NCBI GenBank assembly: GCA_964019425.1
Contig: OZ025854.1
Span: forward strand, 186,001-250,000
DNA length: 64,000 bases
Source: Flectonema sp. DT1601
Taxonomy: Eukaryota; Euglenozoa; Diplonemea; Diplonemida; Diplonemidae
Direction: 5' to 3'
Shown: positions 43,148-55,059 of the stretch, in pieces
How positions within the stretch are numbered: the first letter of the stretch is position 1
Layout of the letters: every line of letters starts with the position of its first letter
Notes under the pieces: model-generated
Database searches by the model: none
What the model was told of the DNA's origin: nothing
Seen by the model: the letters and a program-made list of their open reading frames with translations, nothing else
Position numbers and translations under genes: made by a program

Positions 43148-46100
43148 TCCCTGCCAGAGGGGCGAGTATTCTACCATGGTTGAAATACTCTGGCAACTGA
43201 TCTTCAATTTTATGTTGTTTGTTAGCTGCTGGTGTATCTTGATCATGTGTTGATACTTGCATTTTTTTATTTGTAATCTTCTATTACAATTCTCTTTCTG
43301 TTCTGGTCTGTTACTTCATTTGTCTTGTTTAACTTCAGTTATATCCATTTTACTTTTTATTGTTTCCCATCTACTTTTTATTTTCTATTAGTTCTGGTCA
43401 GAAACCCCGCAAGAAGGAAAGCAGTTTAGTACTTCTGGGTGTTTGGCATCACCCCCCATAGTGAGCAAGTACAACAGGTAGCATTGGTAGTCTGTTGATC
43501 CTGAGTGATCCCAGCTACAGTTTTGTTTTTCTTTCTTTTTTTTAGAAGAAGATCAGGACATCCAAGCACTGCTGGATAGTTGCTGAATGCAGGGCCTGCC
43601 TGTGGCATTATAATAACAGGCTAAGTCATTTGTAGTTCATAGTTTACCTTTGATTTTATAACTTCACACAGGGTACTATGAACGATGAGAGATCCAGTGG
43701 GATCACTCAGGGTCTAGTAGAGACCACCAATGTTGTGCGTTGATAGGCAAGGTGACCAACCTTGACATTCTTTCTTTTCTCTCCTGTTGTGACAAACACA
43801 AAATACACACACAGCTTACAGTGTGTTCTTTGTGTATGTTTTCTTCAGGTGTGAGTAGTTTTTTTGTTCTTGCTCTTCAGGGAGGGCCTTAGCCAAAAGC
43901 TAACAGTCCAAATCTCACCTGGTAACTTAACTCATTCTTTGTCAGTTTTGGCATCAAACCTGTAATGGTTACATTAACTACCATTTCAACAGGTTATTTA
44001 CTTAATTATTTGTTCTAAAAGTTGCTAAGTATCTCTCACTTAGAAATTTTTTATTTTTTTATTTTCAGCTCAATTAGCTACAAAGTGTTACTACTAAGTG
44101 TTTCTCACTTAGATTTTTTTTTTGCTTTTCAGCTCCTTAAAAGCTGCTAAGTATTTCTGCTAAGTGTTTCTCACTTAAAATTATATTTTTATGTTCGTTT
44201 TCTATCCCTTCTCTTATCCCTTTTGTTCAAAAAAAGCGGGAGGAAATTCTCTCATTCATGCTAAGATGCACTCTGAACTTTGATTTTTTGATCTGAGTGT
44301 GAGGGAATGACCTGTTAGTGCATTGGGCATAGGCTGGGCTGCAGTTTAGATGTCTTAGGTGTTAATAGGGGGTTCCTCTTAGCATTTTTCTTTGTTCCCA
44401 CCTTATGATTTTCTTGAAGAAAAAAAATAGAAGTCATAATGGTGCTTCCCTCTGGAAGGGTTGTAAGCCATGGTGTCCAACTAAATTAAAGGACAAGTCT
44501 GGGATAATCCCTGCCAGAGGGGCGAGTATTCTACCATGGTTGAAATACTCTGGCAACTGATCTTCAATTTTATGTTGTTTGTTAGCTGCTGGTGTATCTT
44601 GATTATGTGTTGATACTTGCATTTTTTTATTTGTAATCTTCTATTACAATCCTCTTTCTGTTCTGGTCTGTTACTTCATTTGTCTTGTTTAACTTCAGTT
44701 ATATCCATTTTACTTTTTATTGTTTCCCATCTACTTTTTATTTTCTATTAGTTCTGGTCAGAAACTCCTGGGCAGCAAGAAGGAAAGCAGTTAAGTACTT
44801 CTGGGTGTTTGGCATCACCCCCCATAGTGAGCAAGTACAACAGGTAGCATTGGTAGTCTGTTGATCCTGAGTGATCCCAGCTACAGTTTTGTTTTTCTTT
44901 CTTTTTTTTAGAAGAAGATCAGGACATCCAAGCACTGCTGGATAGTTGCTGAATGCAGGGCCTGCCTGTGGCATTATAATAACAGGCTAAGTCATTTGTA
45001 GTTCATAGTTTACCTTTGATTTTATAACTTCACATAGGTACTATGAACGATGAGAGATCCAGTGGGATCACTCAGGGTCTAGTAGAGACCACCAATGTTG
45101 TGCGTTGATAGGCAAGGTGACCAACCTTGACATTCTTTCTTTTCTCTCCTGTTGTGACAAACACAAAATACACACACAGCTTACAGTGTGTTCTTTGTGT
45201 ATGTTTTCTTCAGGTGTGAGTAGTTTTTTTGTTCTTGCTCTTCAGGGAGGGCCTTAGCCAAAAGCTAACAGTCCAAATCTCACCTGGTAACTTAACTCAT
45301 TCTTTGTCAGTTTTGGCATCAAACCTGTAATGGTTACATTAACTACCATTTCAACAGGTTATTTACTTAATTATTTGTTCTAAAAGTTGCTAAGTATCTC
45401 TCACTTAGAAATTTTTTATTTTTTTATTTTCAGCTCAATTAGCTACAAAGTGTTACTACTAAGTGTTTCTCACTTAGATTTTTTTTTTGCTTTTCAGCTC
45501 CTTAAAAGCTGCTAAGTGTTTCTGCTAAGTGTTTCTCACTTAAAATTTTATTTTTATGTTCGTTTTCTATCCCTTCTCCTATCCCTTTTGTTCAAAAAAA
45601 GCGGGAGGAAATTCTCTCATTCACGCTAAGATGCACTCTGAACTTTGATTTTTTGATCTGAGTGTGAGGGAATGACCTGTTAGTGCATTGGGCATAGGCT
45701 GGGCTGCAGTTTAGATGTCTTAGGTGTTAATAGGGGGTTCCTCTTAGCATTTTTCTTTGTTCCCACCTTATGATTTTCTTGAAGAAAAAAAATAGAAGTC
45801 ATAATGGTGCTTCCCTCTGGAAGGGTTGTAAGCCATGGTGTCCAACTAAATTAAAGGACAAGTCTGGGATAATCCCTGCCAGAGGGGCGAGTATTCTACC
45901 ATGGTTGAAATACTCTGGCAACTGATCTTCAATTTTATGTTGTTTGTTAGCTGCTGGTGTATCTTGATTATGTGTTGATACTTGCATTTTTTTATTTGTA
46001 ATCTTCTATTACAATTCTCTTTCTGTTCTGGTCTGTTACTTCATTTGTCTTGTTTAACTTCAGTTATATCCATTTTACTTTTTATTGTTTCCCATCTACT

Positions 46101-47228
46101 TTTTATTTTCTATTAGTTCTGGTCAGAAACTCCTGGGCAGCAAGAAGGAAAGCAGTTTAGTACTTCTGGGTGTTTGGCATCACCCCCCATAGTGAGCAAG
46201 TACAACAGGTAGCATTGGTAGTCTGTTGATCCTGAGTGATCCCAGCTACAGTTTTGTTTTTCTTTCTTTTTTTTAGAAGAAGATCAGGACATCCAAGCAC
46301 TGCTGGATAGTTGCTGAATGCAGGGCCTGCCTGTGGCATTATAATAACAGGCTAAGTCATTTGTAGTTCATAGTTTACCTTTGATTTTATAACTTCACAC
46401 AGGGTACTATGAACGATGAGAGATCCAGTGGGATCACTCAGGGTCTAGTAGAGACCACCAATGTTGTGCGTTGATAGGCAAGGTGACCAACCTTGACATT
46501 CTTTCTTTTCTCTCCTGTTGTGACAAACACAAAATACACACACAGCTTACAGTGTGTTCTTTGTGTATGTTTTCTTCAGGTGTGAGTAGTTTTTTTGTTC
46601 TTGCTCTTCAGGGAGGGCCTTAGCCAAAAGCTAACAGTCCAAATCCCACCTGGTAAATTCAACTCAGTCCTTGTCAGTTTTGACATCAAACCTGTAATGG
46701 TTTAATCATTACAGGTTATTTACTGAAATATTTGTTCTAAAAGTTGCTAAGTATTTCTCACTTAGAAATTTTTTATTTTTTTATTTTCAGCTTAATTAGC
46801 TACAAATTGTTTCTACTAAGTGTTTCTCACTTAGATATTTTTTTTGCTTTTCAGCTCCTTAAAAGCTGCTAAGTGTTTCTGCTAAGTGTTTCTCACTTAG
46901 AATCTTATTGTTATGTTCGTTTTCTATCCCTTCTCCTATCCCTTTTGTTCAAAAAAAGCGGGAGGAAATTCTCTCATTCACGCTAAGATGCACTCTGAAC
47001 TTTGATTTTTTTTGATCTGAGTGTGAGGGAATGACCTGTTAGTGCATTGGGCATAAGCTGGGCTGCAGTTTAGATGTCTTAGGTGTTAATAAGGGGTTCC
47101 TCTTAGCATTTTTCTTTGTTCCCACCTTATGATTTTCTTGAAGAAAAAAAATAGAAGTCATAATGGTGCTTCCCTCTGGAAGGGTTGTAAGCCATGGTGT
47201 CCAACTAAATTAAAGGACAAGTCTGGGA
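43146..47228 (+). repeat. Tandem array of three 1.36-kb units
   Basis: Units begin at AATCCCTGCCAGAGGGGCGA: 43146, 44506 and 45871 (periods 1360 and 1365). They are nearly identical, with the third most diverged. Each contains several CTAAGTG-TTTCT-CACTTAG hairpins, an AACCTGT...ACAGGTT stem-loop (lost in the third) and one GTATGT on the plus strand. Small frames repeated in each unit (60 and 62 aa on the minus strand) are probably incidental. Partial copies lie at 55545-56082 and 63741-64000. I find no rRNA, tRNA or known snRNA in the unit. Confidence 0.95.
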
Positions 47229-47408
47229 ACAGTCCAAATCTCACCTGGTAACTTAACTCATAAACAAGTAGTTACTCCGATTTTTCTGTTTTGGAGCGTA
47301 GCTCGTTTTCCTTTAAACAGTATTTACCAAAAAAAAACTCTAGGGTTAGCTGCCCGAAATTAAAAAAAAAAGAATTAGTTTAAAAAAAAAGATCTTAACT
47401 CATCGATA

Positions 47409-49686
47409 TTGTTTCTGAGCCATTCTCTTTTCTATTTTTTTTTTTTTTTTATTATTGCTACTTCACAACAAAAAAAAAAAGAAACACCGGGCCGGCGGTG
47501 TCATAAAGATACTGGCAACCATCTCTCAGCCAACCCAGCCCCCGAGGCTTTACAAGAGGCTATTTCGAGATCGGCTCTGGATGGGGATAAAACTTTAGTA
47601 GCCAAATGTCCTTTATGTTTTGAGACATACCTCAAAGGTCCAGTTGCGCATTTTAGACGTAACTGTAAGTTTAGTAAAGAATTTAAGGACTATAAGTCAC
47701 GTTTTCCCCCATCTACCCACTCCCAAGTTAAAGATTGTTACCACTTACCTTGTCCAGAATGTGGTAAGCTTTTCAAAAGTATCGCTACGAGAGCGAAACA
47801 CTGTGCTAACGGTACATGTAAAGGTACACCTCTGTCTCCCCTCACAGGGAATAATTCAGACCTGGAACCTCCCTTTGTAGGAGAATCTGTAGATTTTAAA
47901 ACTTCACAAACAGCTTTCGTTCCTTGTAACTCTACAACACCCACTTTTACCCCGTTACACCCGTCTCGTCTCAAATTCCGATCTTTTGGAACTGAATGGA
48001 AGGACATCGACGTTTCTGCTACAGAAAAACTCCAAACTTTCACCGTCGAAACAGAAAACTCTTTAAAACCTGCCGACCAACTTGATAAACTACTCAAAAC
48101 GGTTTATCAAATTTGTAGCAGTTTCTTTGAAGAAACAAAGCGGAATTTACCCCGCAAACAGAAATCAAGGGAAGAGGTCATCCTCGACCAAGAAAAACGT
48201 GAATGTCGTCTGGAAATGAAACAGCTAAGACAGGAGCTCCGCAAATCTGGGCCTTCTATAGAGAACGCTGTCAAATGGAAAGAGGCAAGAACGAGAATGA
48301 AAAGGATTTTCCGAATGTATCGGAATTTAGAAAAGAAAAATTTATTCAAAAAATTACAAGATAAATTTCGTCAAAATCCGTTTACTGCCATAAAAGAAGA
48401 ACTCCAAAAAGAAGATCCTCAACCCCCCTCCCTTGATATTCCAGAGGAAAAAATAATTGAACATTTTAAAAACAATTATTGTGACAATGAAAAAAAAAAA
48501 ACTGATTTCACCCATCCCTCTTTTTTACCTAAGTCTGACTACAAGACAATGGATGATATCCAGTTCCCGAGCTTCGAACAGTTTGGTATTCTCTTATCAA
48601 AGAAAAAAAACAAATGTGCCCCTGGTCCCAATTGCATACCTTATGTTGTATGGAAAAAGGTCCCAACTTTTATGGAAGCACTTTACAAGGTATTAAAGAG
48701 AATTTTCGAACTCAAGGCCTATCCGGATAGTTGGGGCTTAGCATTTGTAACAATGCTCCCAAAGCCCAACTCCGATGGGAAAGACATCTCGAAAACGAGA
48801 CCGATAGCTGTGGGCAACTGCGACGGGAAAATTTTTAATACGGTCATTCAGGAAGCCGTCGCAAACCACACTCTTTCTAAATTTAATTTTCAAAAAGGCT
48901 TTAGGAAAGGTGTCTCTGGGTGTATCGAACATGCCACGATCACCTCAGAGATTTTTAAAGAAGTGAAAGCTCTCCGGAAAAACCTAACAATTGTCTGGGT
49001 GGATTTGGCAGATGCTTTCGGATCAGTCAAACATCAATTAATTTTCTTTGCTTTAAAATATTTCGGAATTCACGAAAGAATAATCGGTTTCTATAAAAGG
49101 TATTATTCCTCCATGCGCGTCCAAATCAGAGTTGGAGAAGGCCTGACGCCCACTATCCCTTTTGAAGTTGGTGTCTTTCAAGGCTGCGTTTCCTCCCCAA
49201 CCCTTTTTAATTTGGTATTCCAACTACTGCTCTTTTCCTTAGCAGTTCATCAACAGGAAGCCTACGAGTTTAACAATAAATCCCTCCAACTATTAGTTGC
49301 AGCTTTTGCTGATGATTTACAACTTACCACGTCATCAAAGGCGGGGGCAAAATTGCTAATCAAGTCGCTCGAACAGTTTCTTTCCTGGTCTCGTGGTATG
49401 AAAGCGAAACCCCAGAAATGCATTGCCCACAGCTTTGTACAAGGGAAACCAGCTAACCCGGACCTGAAGATTAACAATGTTCCGATTACGAATCTCCAGG
49501 AAGCTGGAGAGTTCAAATACCTCGGGCGTTGGTTTGAGCCGAACGCCAAAGAACAGAAATTGCGAGAGCGCCTGACCACTTTTACCAGGAATTTTTTAAA
49601 AAAAGTCGACGCCATGCCACTGTATGGGTCTCAGAAGGCTTGGTCTGTCCAACATTTGTTATTGTCAAGGTTAACATGGAGTTTAA
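47409..49686 (+). pseudogene. LINE ORF 5' part: zinc fingers and reverse transcriptase
   Basis: The frame is open from 47409; the true start is unclear because the first 25 residues translate a T-run leader. Counting from 47409: zinc finger 1 C67-C70-H81-C86 (KCPLCFETY, HFRRNC), zinc finger 2 C115-C118-H131-C137 (CPECGKLFKSIATRAKH). The basic linker at about 250-330 precedes the reverse transcriptase at about 395-700: CAPGPNCIPYVVWK, TRPIAVGNCDGKIFN, motif A WVDLADAF (D532), motif B VGVFQGCVSSPTLFNLVF, catalytic FADD (D635, D636), and EFKYLGRWF. Two N-terminal fingers plus this RT fit the R2/NeSL/CRE group. Interrupted after SRLTWSLMN by the nested element, so non-functional here. Confidence 0.88.
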
Positions 49687-49951
49687 TGAATTTCGATAAA
49701 GTGGGAAGTAACGGACTGGGAGCTTTTGGCTCCTGCCCTATTCCCGATGTAAACTTTCTTTTTATTTTTATTTTTTTTTAACAGGCCCAAAGGGCGACAA
49801 TGATGGTTGCTGACCAAGGAATAATATTCAAATGAATTTTCGTTTCAAAGAAACGAACAGAATTAAGAGAGAGGCAGAGAAAAAAAAAAAAAAAAGAAAG
49901 AAAAGAAAAGAAAAAAAAAAATGAAGAGGAAATAATCAAACATGAAAAAAA

Positions 49952-49968
<17 letters not shown>

Positions 49969-49998
<30 letters not shown>
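49969..49998. repeat. AT dinucleotide microsatellite
   Basis: An AT repeat of about 28 bases following an A run. The equivalent position in the copies at 54730-54755 and 56362-56374 is much shorter. Confidence 0.9.
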
Positions 49999-50003
<5 letters not shown>

Positions 50004-50229
50004 AAACGTTGTATGAAAAAGGAAAAAAAAGAAAAAAAAAAGACCAGAAAAGGAAAGAGAAAATGAAAAGGTATAATATTATTGTGGGGATATGAGGGAT
50101 AGCAGGGAGATGCTCTTTTTTTTTTTTTTTTTTTTTTCTTATTTATTATTTAAAAAAAGGAAACAATCAGTTTAGCGTCTCGATCAGGACGGAAAATAGA
50201 AATTAATCGACATAGTCGATCGATAAAGA

Positions 50230-51480
50230 ATAAGAAATTTGGGAGAGGAATAGGGGCATTTAAAAAAGTAAAATAAACCAACTTTGGGACATTAGAAAAG
50301 CATAAAATAAAAGTTGCTACAACCAAAAGACAACTGCAAAAAATAAGGTTTTTGTAGGGGAGCTACAATGTAGCAATAATGTCACACAGTCATGTGGCGA
50401 GCTGAATAAGAAATTTGGGAGAGGAATAGGGGCAGTGAACTTTTGATTCAGGCCCTTCCCAACGAACAGGACGAAGACTTCTAAAACCTGAGATGAACCA
50501 ATTGAGTTGAAACAAACAAATAACAGAGACGCAACACATACCGGAACATCATCGCAAGCAATGCTTCGGACCTCCGTCGACCTTCGTTCTTCCGGCGGCA
50601 AAGGGAAACAAGAAAGAACGGGCAATGAGACAAACCTGTTAGTTGGTGTTGTGTTGTTGTTAAAAACAAAAACATAAACGCCAGGAAGTTCGACAACGAA
50701 GACATCGACATCGATCGCTGCTCTGCAGATGTCCGGCGGGTGTTTGTCTACACTGTGTTTATTGTTTGTTTTTTTCCCAAGGTTCAACCCTGGGAAGAGA
50801 AGTAAAAAATTCCGTCAGTGTTGGCCTTCCTGTTCGAAGGTGCGCACCAATGACGATAAATAGAGTGGGGGGGAGAAAACCTTTGATCCAACTGGATCCC
50901 TTCACGAGCTGACATTGCCATGTGAAGTTAAATATTCTGGCGATGCCAGCTCAGGCGACTTAGCCTGCTTTTTTCTTTAAATAAAAAAAATAAAAAGATA
51001 CCAAGGAGCCAAAAGCTCCCAGTCCGTTACTTCCCACTTTATCGAAATTCAGGTGGGGTGATGGGTTGCGCCACTGCAATCCAGTCACAAAAAGAAACAA
51101 AGGTAATCTCCAGGGTTCTCGACCCTTGGTTCTCCCTGCGCAAGCATCGCATGGAGGGTGACGCTAAGCACCCGGGGGGTACGAAACAAACTTTCCCCCT
51201 GCTGTCCTGTTTGAAATAAAAAAAAAAAAAAAAAAAACAAAGGGATAGAAGTAAACAGAATACATGAATTTCGATAAAGTGGGAAGTAACGGACTGGGAG
51301 CTTTTGGCTCCTGCCCTATTCCCGATGTAAACTTTCTTTTTATTTTTATTTTTTTTTAACAGGCCCAAAGGGCGACAATGATGGTTGCTGCCCAAGGAAT
51401 AATATTCAAATGAATTTTCGTTTCAAAGAAACGACACCTCAACAGGTGACGCTAAACACCCAGGGGATACAAACCAAACT
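50230..51480. other. Unclassified interior of the 5.3-kb element
   Basis: A 30-bp phrase (AATAAGAAATTTGGGAGAGG plus AATAGGGGCA) occurs at 50229 and 50405, flanking 146 bp. A minus-strand frame at 50317-50787 (156 aa) has no recognised motif. GGTGACGCTAAGCACCCGGG at 51157 recurs as GGTGACGCTAAACACCCAGG at 51435. No gene supported. Confidence 0.5.
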
Positions 51481-51536
51481 TTCCCCCTGTAAAACAATGA
51501 TAACATTGTTTATTCTTTTTTTTTTTTTTATTTTAA

Positions 51537-53281
51537 CCCTTACACCACCGTAAGAACCCCCAAAACGACGGGTCCAAAATTTTACTGTTTTTTCAAAAAG
51601 AGAAAAGGTACCCCCCCAGAAAACCTATGTACCAAACCGGACACAACTACTCCTACGGGTCAATAGCACCTGTCACCTACACACCTAACGGTGCGTACCT
51701 TGGTGCGTTGTTGCACATTCAGCAGAACTAACAAAGTCGGCAGTGTCGCAATAACGTACTCAACGGTTTCCATTCATAGCAGCTGCATGTTATTCCCTTC
51801 CCGTATTTTGAAAGGGATGATGTTTCTGCGCAACATCATGTCAGAGGGAGCCCAAGTAAAGAGAATGCCAAATCACGGCCGATATTAAATCGAAAAATCA
51901 GATTTTTCCCCTGTTTTTTGAGCTTGTAAAAGCCCTCTGTGGTAGCGGAAAATACACAAACAACCCGCATCATGGCACAGGAGGTTCAGACACACAGGAG
52001 GATTACCGCATCGGGGTTGATAAGCTCGAAAAATATAAATAACATCGATCCCAGATCATGGAACTTCATTAGTTACAGTGCAGCTACTCAGATCAGACCG
52101 TGTTGGGCTGGATCTATAAACTTCCACCTCTTTACCCCACCAGCCTGGCATACTGGATTTTTGGGAAGTTGGCGGTTTAGGAACATCACAAGGAATTTTG
52201 TAGTTTTGGAGGATGTGATACCTTTTGAAATATGGGTAAGCACAAAGCGCTTGGTTGCATCGCTCACAGTAATCTAGTGATTGTGCGCGCTTTGCGCGAA
52301 CTGCACACCGACGAGCCTTTTCCATCTTTCCGGGGTAGTGTCCCAAAGCTGGCTTGAGGCGATCAGGGATTGATACTGATTGTGGAGAAGGCGGTACTGA
52401 TGGTGTTATTAATAGTGTTGGTGCCGCTCTGGTACGTTTAAATGTATCTATAAGCTGCCCAAAACAAAGCCAATTTGAAAGATAAGAATCTCTTGCTTCT
52501 CCAGCCAAATTCACTACTATCCGTCCAAATTCCACCATGCCCACGTCGCATCAGGATAAAGGAATTCAAAATACACGTCTCCACTTCGGATCCTCATGCT
52601 CGGGAGCAGGTAATATCGCAGAGAAGTGTAAGTTCCTCAGTATTTTGGCAAAGCGATTACGTGAAAACACTTGCGGAAAGAACAACAGGGGGGTCAGCAG
52701 TATGTCATTCAAACCCCAGGAATCCCCCAGATTAGATTTTATTGGGAGGCGCGTCAGTAGTGTTGTGCCAACAAAGGCCCTTGCTCCTGCGTACTGGTTT
52801 TAAATTTTCTTCCCCTCTGTGAGGCATAGACCTCAGAGTTTTTCTTCATCAGCTGGAAAACTGATTATCCGAAGAAAAACTCAAAAACCTGCAGCTCCGA
52901 CTTGCGTGCAACTCTTATCTTTAACGTTTCTTGGAAACGCGTTTTTATTCTTGGTAACCCTTGTTACCTCCCCTCCCTATTTGGGGTCAGATACTTCGTC
53001 AAGTGACGAATCGGAGCACACCGACGATGGATTAGCAAATACTGTTGCATCCTCATCAGAACTGTGGACCGACATATTTCCCAAGTTGATTTTGGCCAGC
53101 TTTAGCAAATGGAAAATTTACCATTTAATAAAAACTATTGCGGCGCAACACGTAAGGAACATAAAAGACATCGCAATAATACCTCTCCCGTGAAATCGTT
53201 GTACTCAGAAATGCAAAATTTTCACTTAGCAAAAAAAAACTTTTTTTTCAGACTGATATATCAGCTCCGGTGGTGTAAGGG
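51537..53281 (-). mobile_element. piggyBac-like transposon, non-autonomous
   Basis: Flanked by TTAA (51533-51536 and 53282-53285) with 14-bp terminal inverted repeats CCCTTACACCACCG. The 1745-bp element interrupts a satellite unit; the intact counterpart of the target is at about 56930-56975 with its single TTAA at 56938-56941. It carries transposase remnants on the minus strand. Confidence 0.92.
52056..53075 (-). pseudogene. piggyBac transposase remnant
   Basis: An acidic N-terminus (MSVHSSDEDATVFAN, 53075) stops after 32 codons. A later in-frame segment near 52600-52680 has the family motif NRFAKILRNLHFSAI. The last frame (52544-52056) ends in the cysteine-rich C-terminal domain (YCERCNQALCAYPYFKRYH). 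The catalytic DDD core between these parts is missing, so the enzyme is dead. Family role: cut-and-paste transposition at TTAA. Confidence 0.85.
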
Positions 53282-53285
53282 TTAA

Positions 53286-54600
53286 TTCTTTTTATTTATT
53301 TTTAAAAAGAAAAAAAATGGAAAATAAATAGAAATTAGTCAACAAAGTCGAACGATAAAAAAAAACAATGATAACATAACAAAATAAAAAGAATTTAAAA
53401 AAAAAAAAAAAAAAAAGAATAAACAATGTTATCATTGTTTTTTTTTATCGATCGACTATGTCGATTACTTTCTATTTTCCGTCCTGGTCAAGACGCTAAA
53501 CTGATTGTTTTTTTTTTCAAAATAAAAAAAAAATATTAAAAAAAAAAAATAAAAAAAAAGAATAAACAATGTTATCATTGTTTTTTTTTATCGTTCGACT
53601 TTGTTGACTAATTTCTATTTTCCGTTTTTTTTCTTTAAAAAATTAATAAAAAGAATTTAAAAAAAAAAAAAAAAAAAAAAGAATAAACAATGTTATCATT
53701 GTTTTTTTTATCGATCGACTATGTCGATTACTTTCTATTTTCCGTCCTGGTCAAGACGCTAAACTGATTGTTTTTTTTTCAAAATTAATAAAAAAGAATA
53801 TAAAAAAATACAAAAAAAAGAATAAACAATGTTATCATTGTTTTTTTTTATCGTTCGACTTTGTCGACTAATTTCTATTTTCCGTTTTTTTTTCTTTAAA
53901 AAATAAATAAAAAGAATTTAAAATAAAAAAAAAAAAAAAGAATAAACAATGTTATCATTGTTTTTTTATCGATCGACTATGTCGATTACTTTCTATTTTC
54001 CGTCCTGGTCAAGACGCTAAACTGATTGTTTTTTTTTTCAAAATTAATAAAAAAGAATATAAAAAAAATAAAAAAAAAAAGAATAAACAGTGTTATCATT
54101 GTTTTTTTTTATCGTTCGACTTTGTTGACTAATTTCTATTTTCCATTTTTTTTCTTTTTAAAAAATAAATAAAAAGAATTAAAATAAAAAAAAAAAAAAA
54201 AGAATAAACAATGTTATCATTGTTTTTTTTATCGATCGACTATGTCGATTACTTTCTATTTTCCGTCCTGGTCAGGACGCTAAACTGATTGTTTTTTCTT
54301 TAAAAATAAATAAAAAGAATAAAAAAAAAAAAAAGGAATAAACAATGTTATCATTGTTTTTTTTTTATCGATCGACTATGTCGATTACTTACTATTTTCC
54401 GTCCTGGTCAAGACGCTAAACTGATTGTTTTTTCTTTAAAATAATTAAAAAGATTTAAAAAAAAAAAAAAAAAAAAAAATGAATAAACAATGTTATCATA
54501 GTTTTTTTTTCTATCGATCAACTATGTCGATTAATTTCTATTTTCCGTCCTGATCGAGACGCTAAACTGATTGTTTCCTTTTTTTAAATAATAAATAAGA
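53286..54600 (-). repeat. Hairpin satellite array, reverse orientation
   Basis: About ten units in reverse orientation alternate type A (CAATCAGTTTAGCGTCTTGA, ATCGACATAGTCGATCG, ACAATGATAACATTGT) and type B (ATAGAAATTAGTCAACAAAG, GTCGAACGAT, ACAATGATAACATTGT), separated by A/T runs. The first unit (53286-53390) is forward, so orientation flips near 53400. Confidence 0.93.
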
Positions 54601-55059
54601 AAAAAAAAAAAAAAAAAAAAAAAAGAGCATCTCCCTGCTATCCCTCATATCCCCACAATAATATTATACCTTTTCATTTTCTCTTTCCTTTTCTGGTCTT
54701 TTTTTTTTTTCTTTTTTTTCCTTTTTCATACAACGTTTTTTATTTATATATATATTTTTTTTTTTTTTTTTTTTCATGTTTGATTATTTCCTCTTCATTT
54801 TTTTTTTTCTTTTCTTTTCTTTCTTTTTTTTTTTTTTTTCCTCTGCCTCTCTCTTAATTCTGTTCGTTTCTTTGAAACGAAAATTCATTTGAATATTATT
54901 CCTTGGTCAGCAACCATCATTGTCGCCCTTTGGGCCTGTTAAAAAAAATAAAAATAAAAAGAAAGTTTACATCGGGAATAGGGCAGGAGCCAAAAGCTCC
55001 CAGTCCGTTACTTCCCACTTTATCGAAATTCGTTTATTCTTTTTTTTTTATTTTTTTTA

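Larger units (their letters stand above)
49687..55031. mobile_element. 5.3-kb element with long terminal inverted repeats, inserted in LINE
   Basis: Left end AATTTCGATAAAGTGGGAAG at 49687 and right end the exact reverse complement finishing at about 55031. The inverted arms match for about 540 bp (49687-50230 against 54480-55031): GGAGCTTTTGGCTCC hairpin, ACAGGCCCAAAGGGCGACAA, CGTTTCAAAGAAACG hairpin, A-runs, GGGGATATGAGGGATAGCAG, then one satellite unit. Between the arms lie unclassified DNA, internal arm fragments (51005-51048 reversed, 51266-51435 forward), a piggyBac element and satellite. No transposase for this element recognised. About 28 bp of satellite-like sequence (GTTTATTC then T-runs) separates the right end from resumed LINE sequence, so the exact end and target duplication are uncertain. 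Confidence 0.75.

Noticed and set aside
50317-50787. 156-aa minus-strand ORF as transposase
   Set aside because: No DDE, zinc-finger or other transposase motif; composition (Val/Phe/Pro-rich) looks non-coding.
51691-53193. Plus-strand frames inside the piggyBac element
   Set aside because: They are antisense to the recognisable transposase remnants and have no family motifs.
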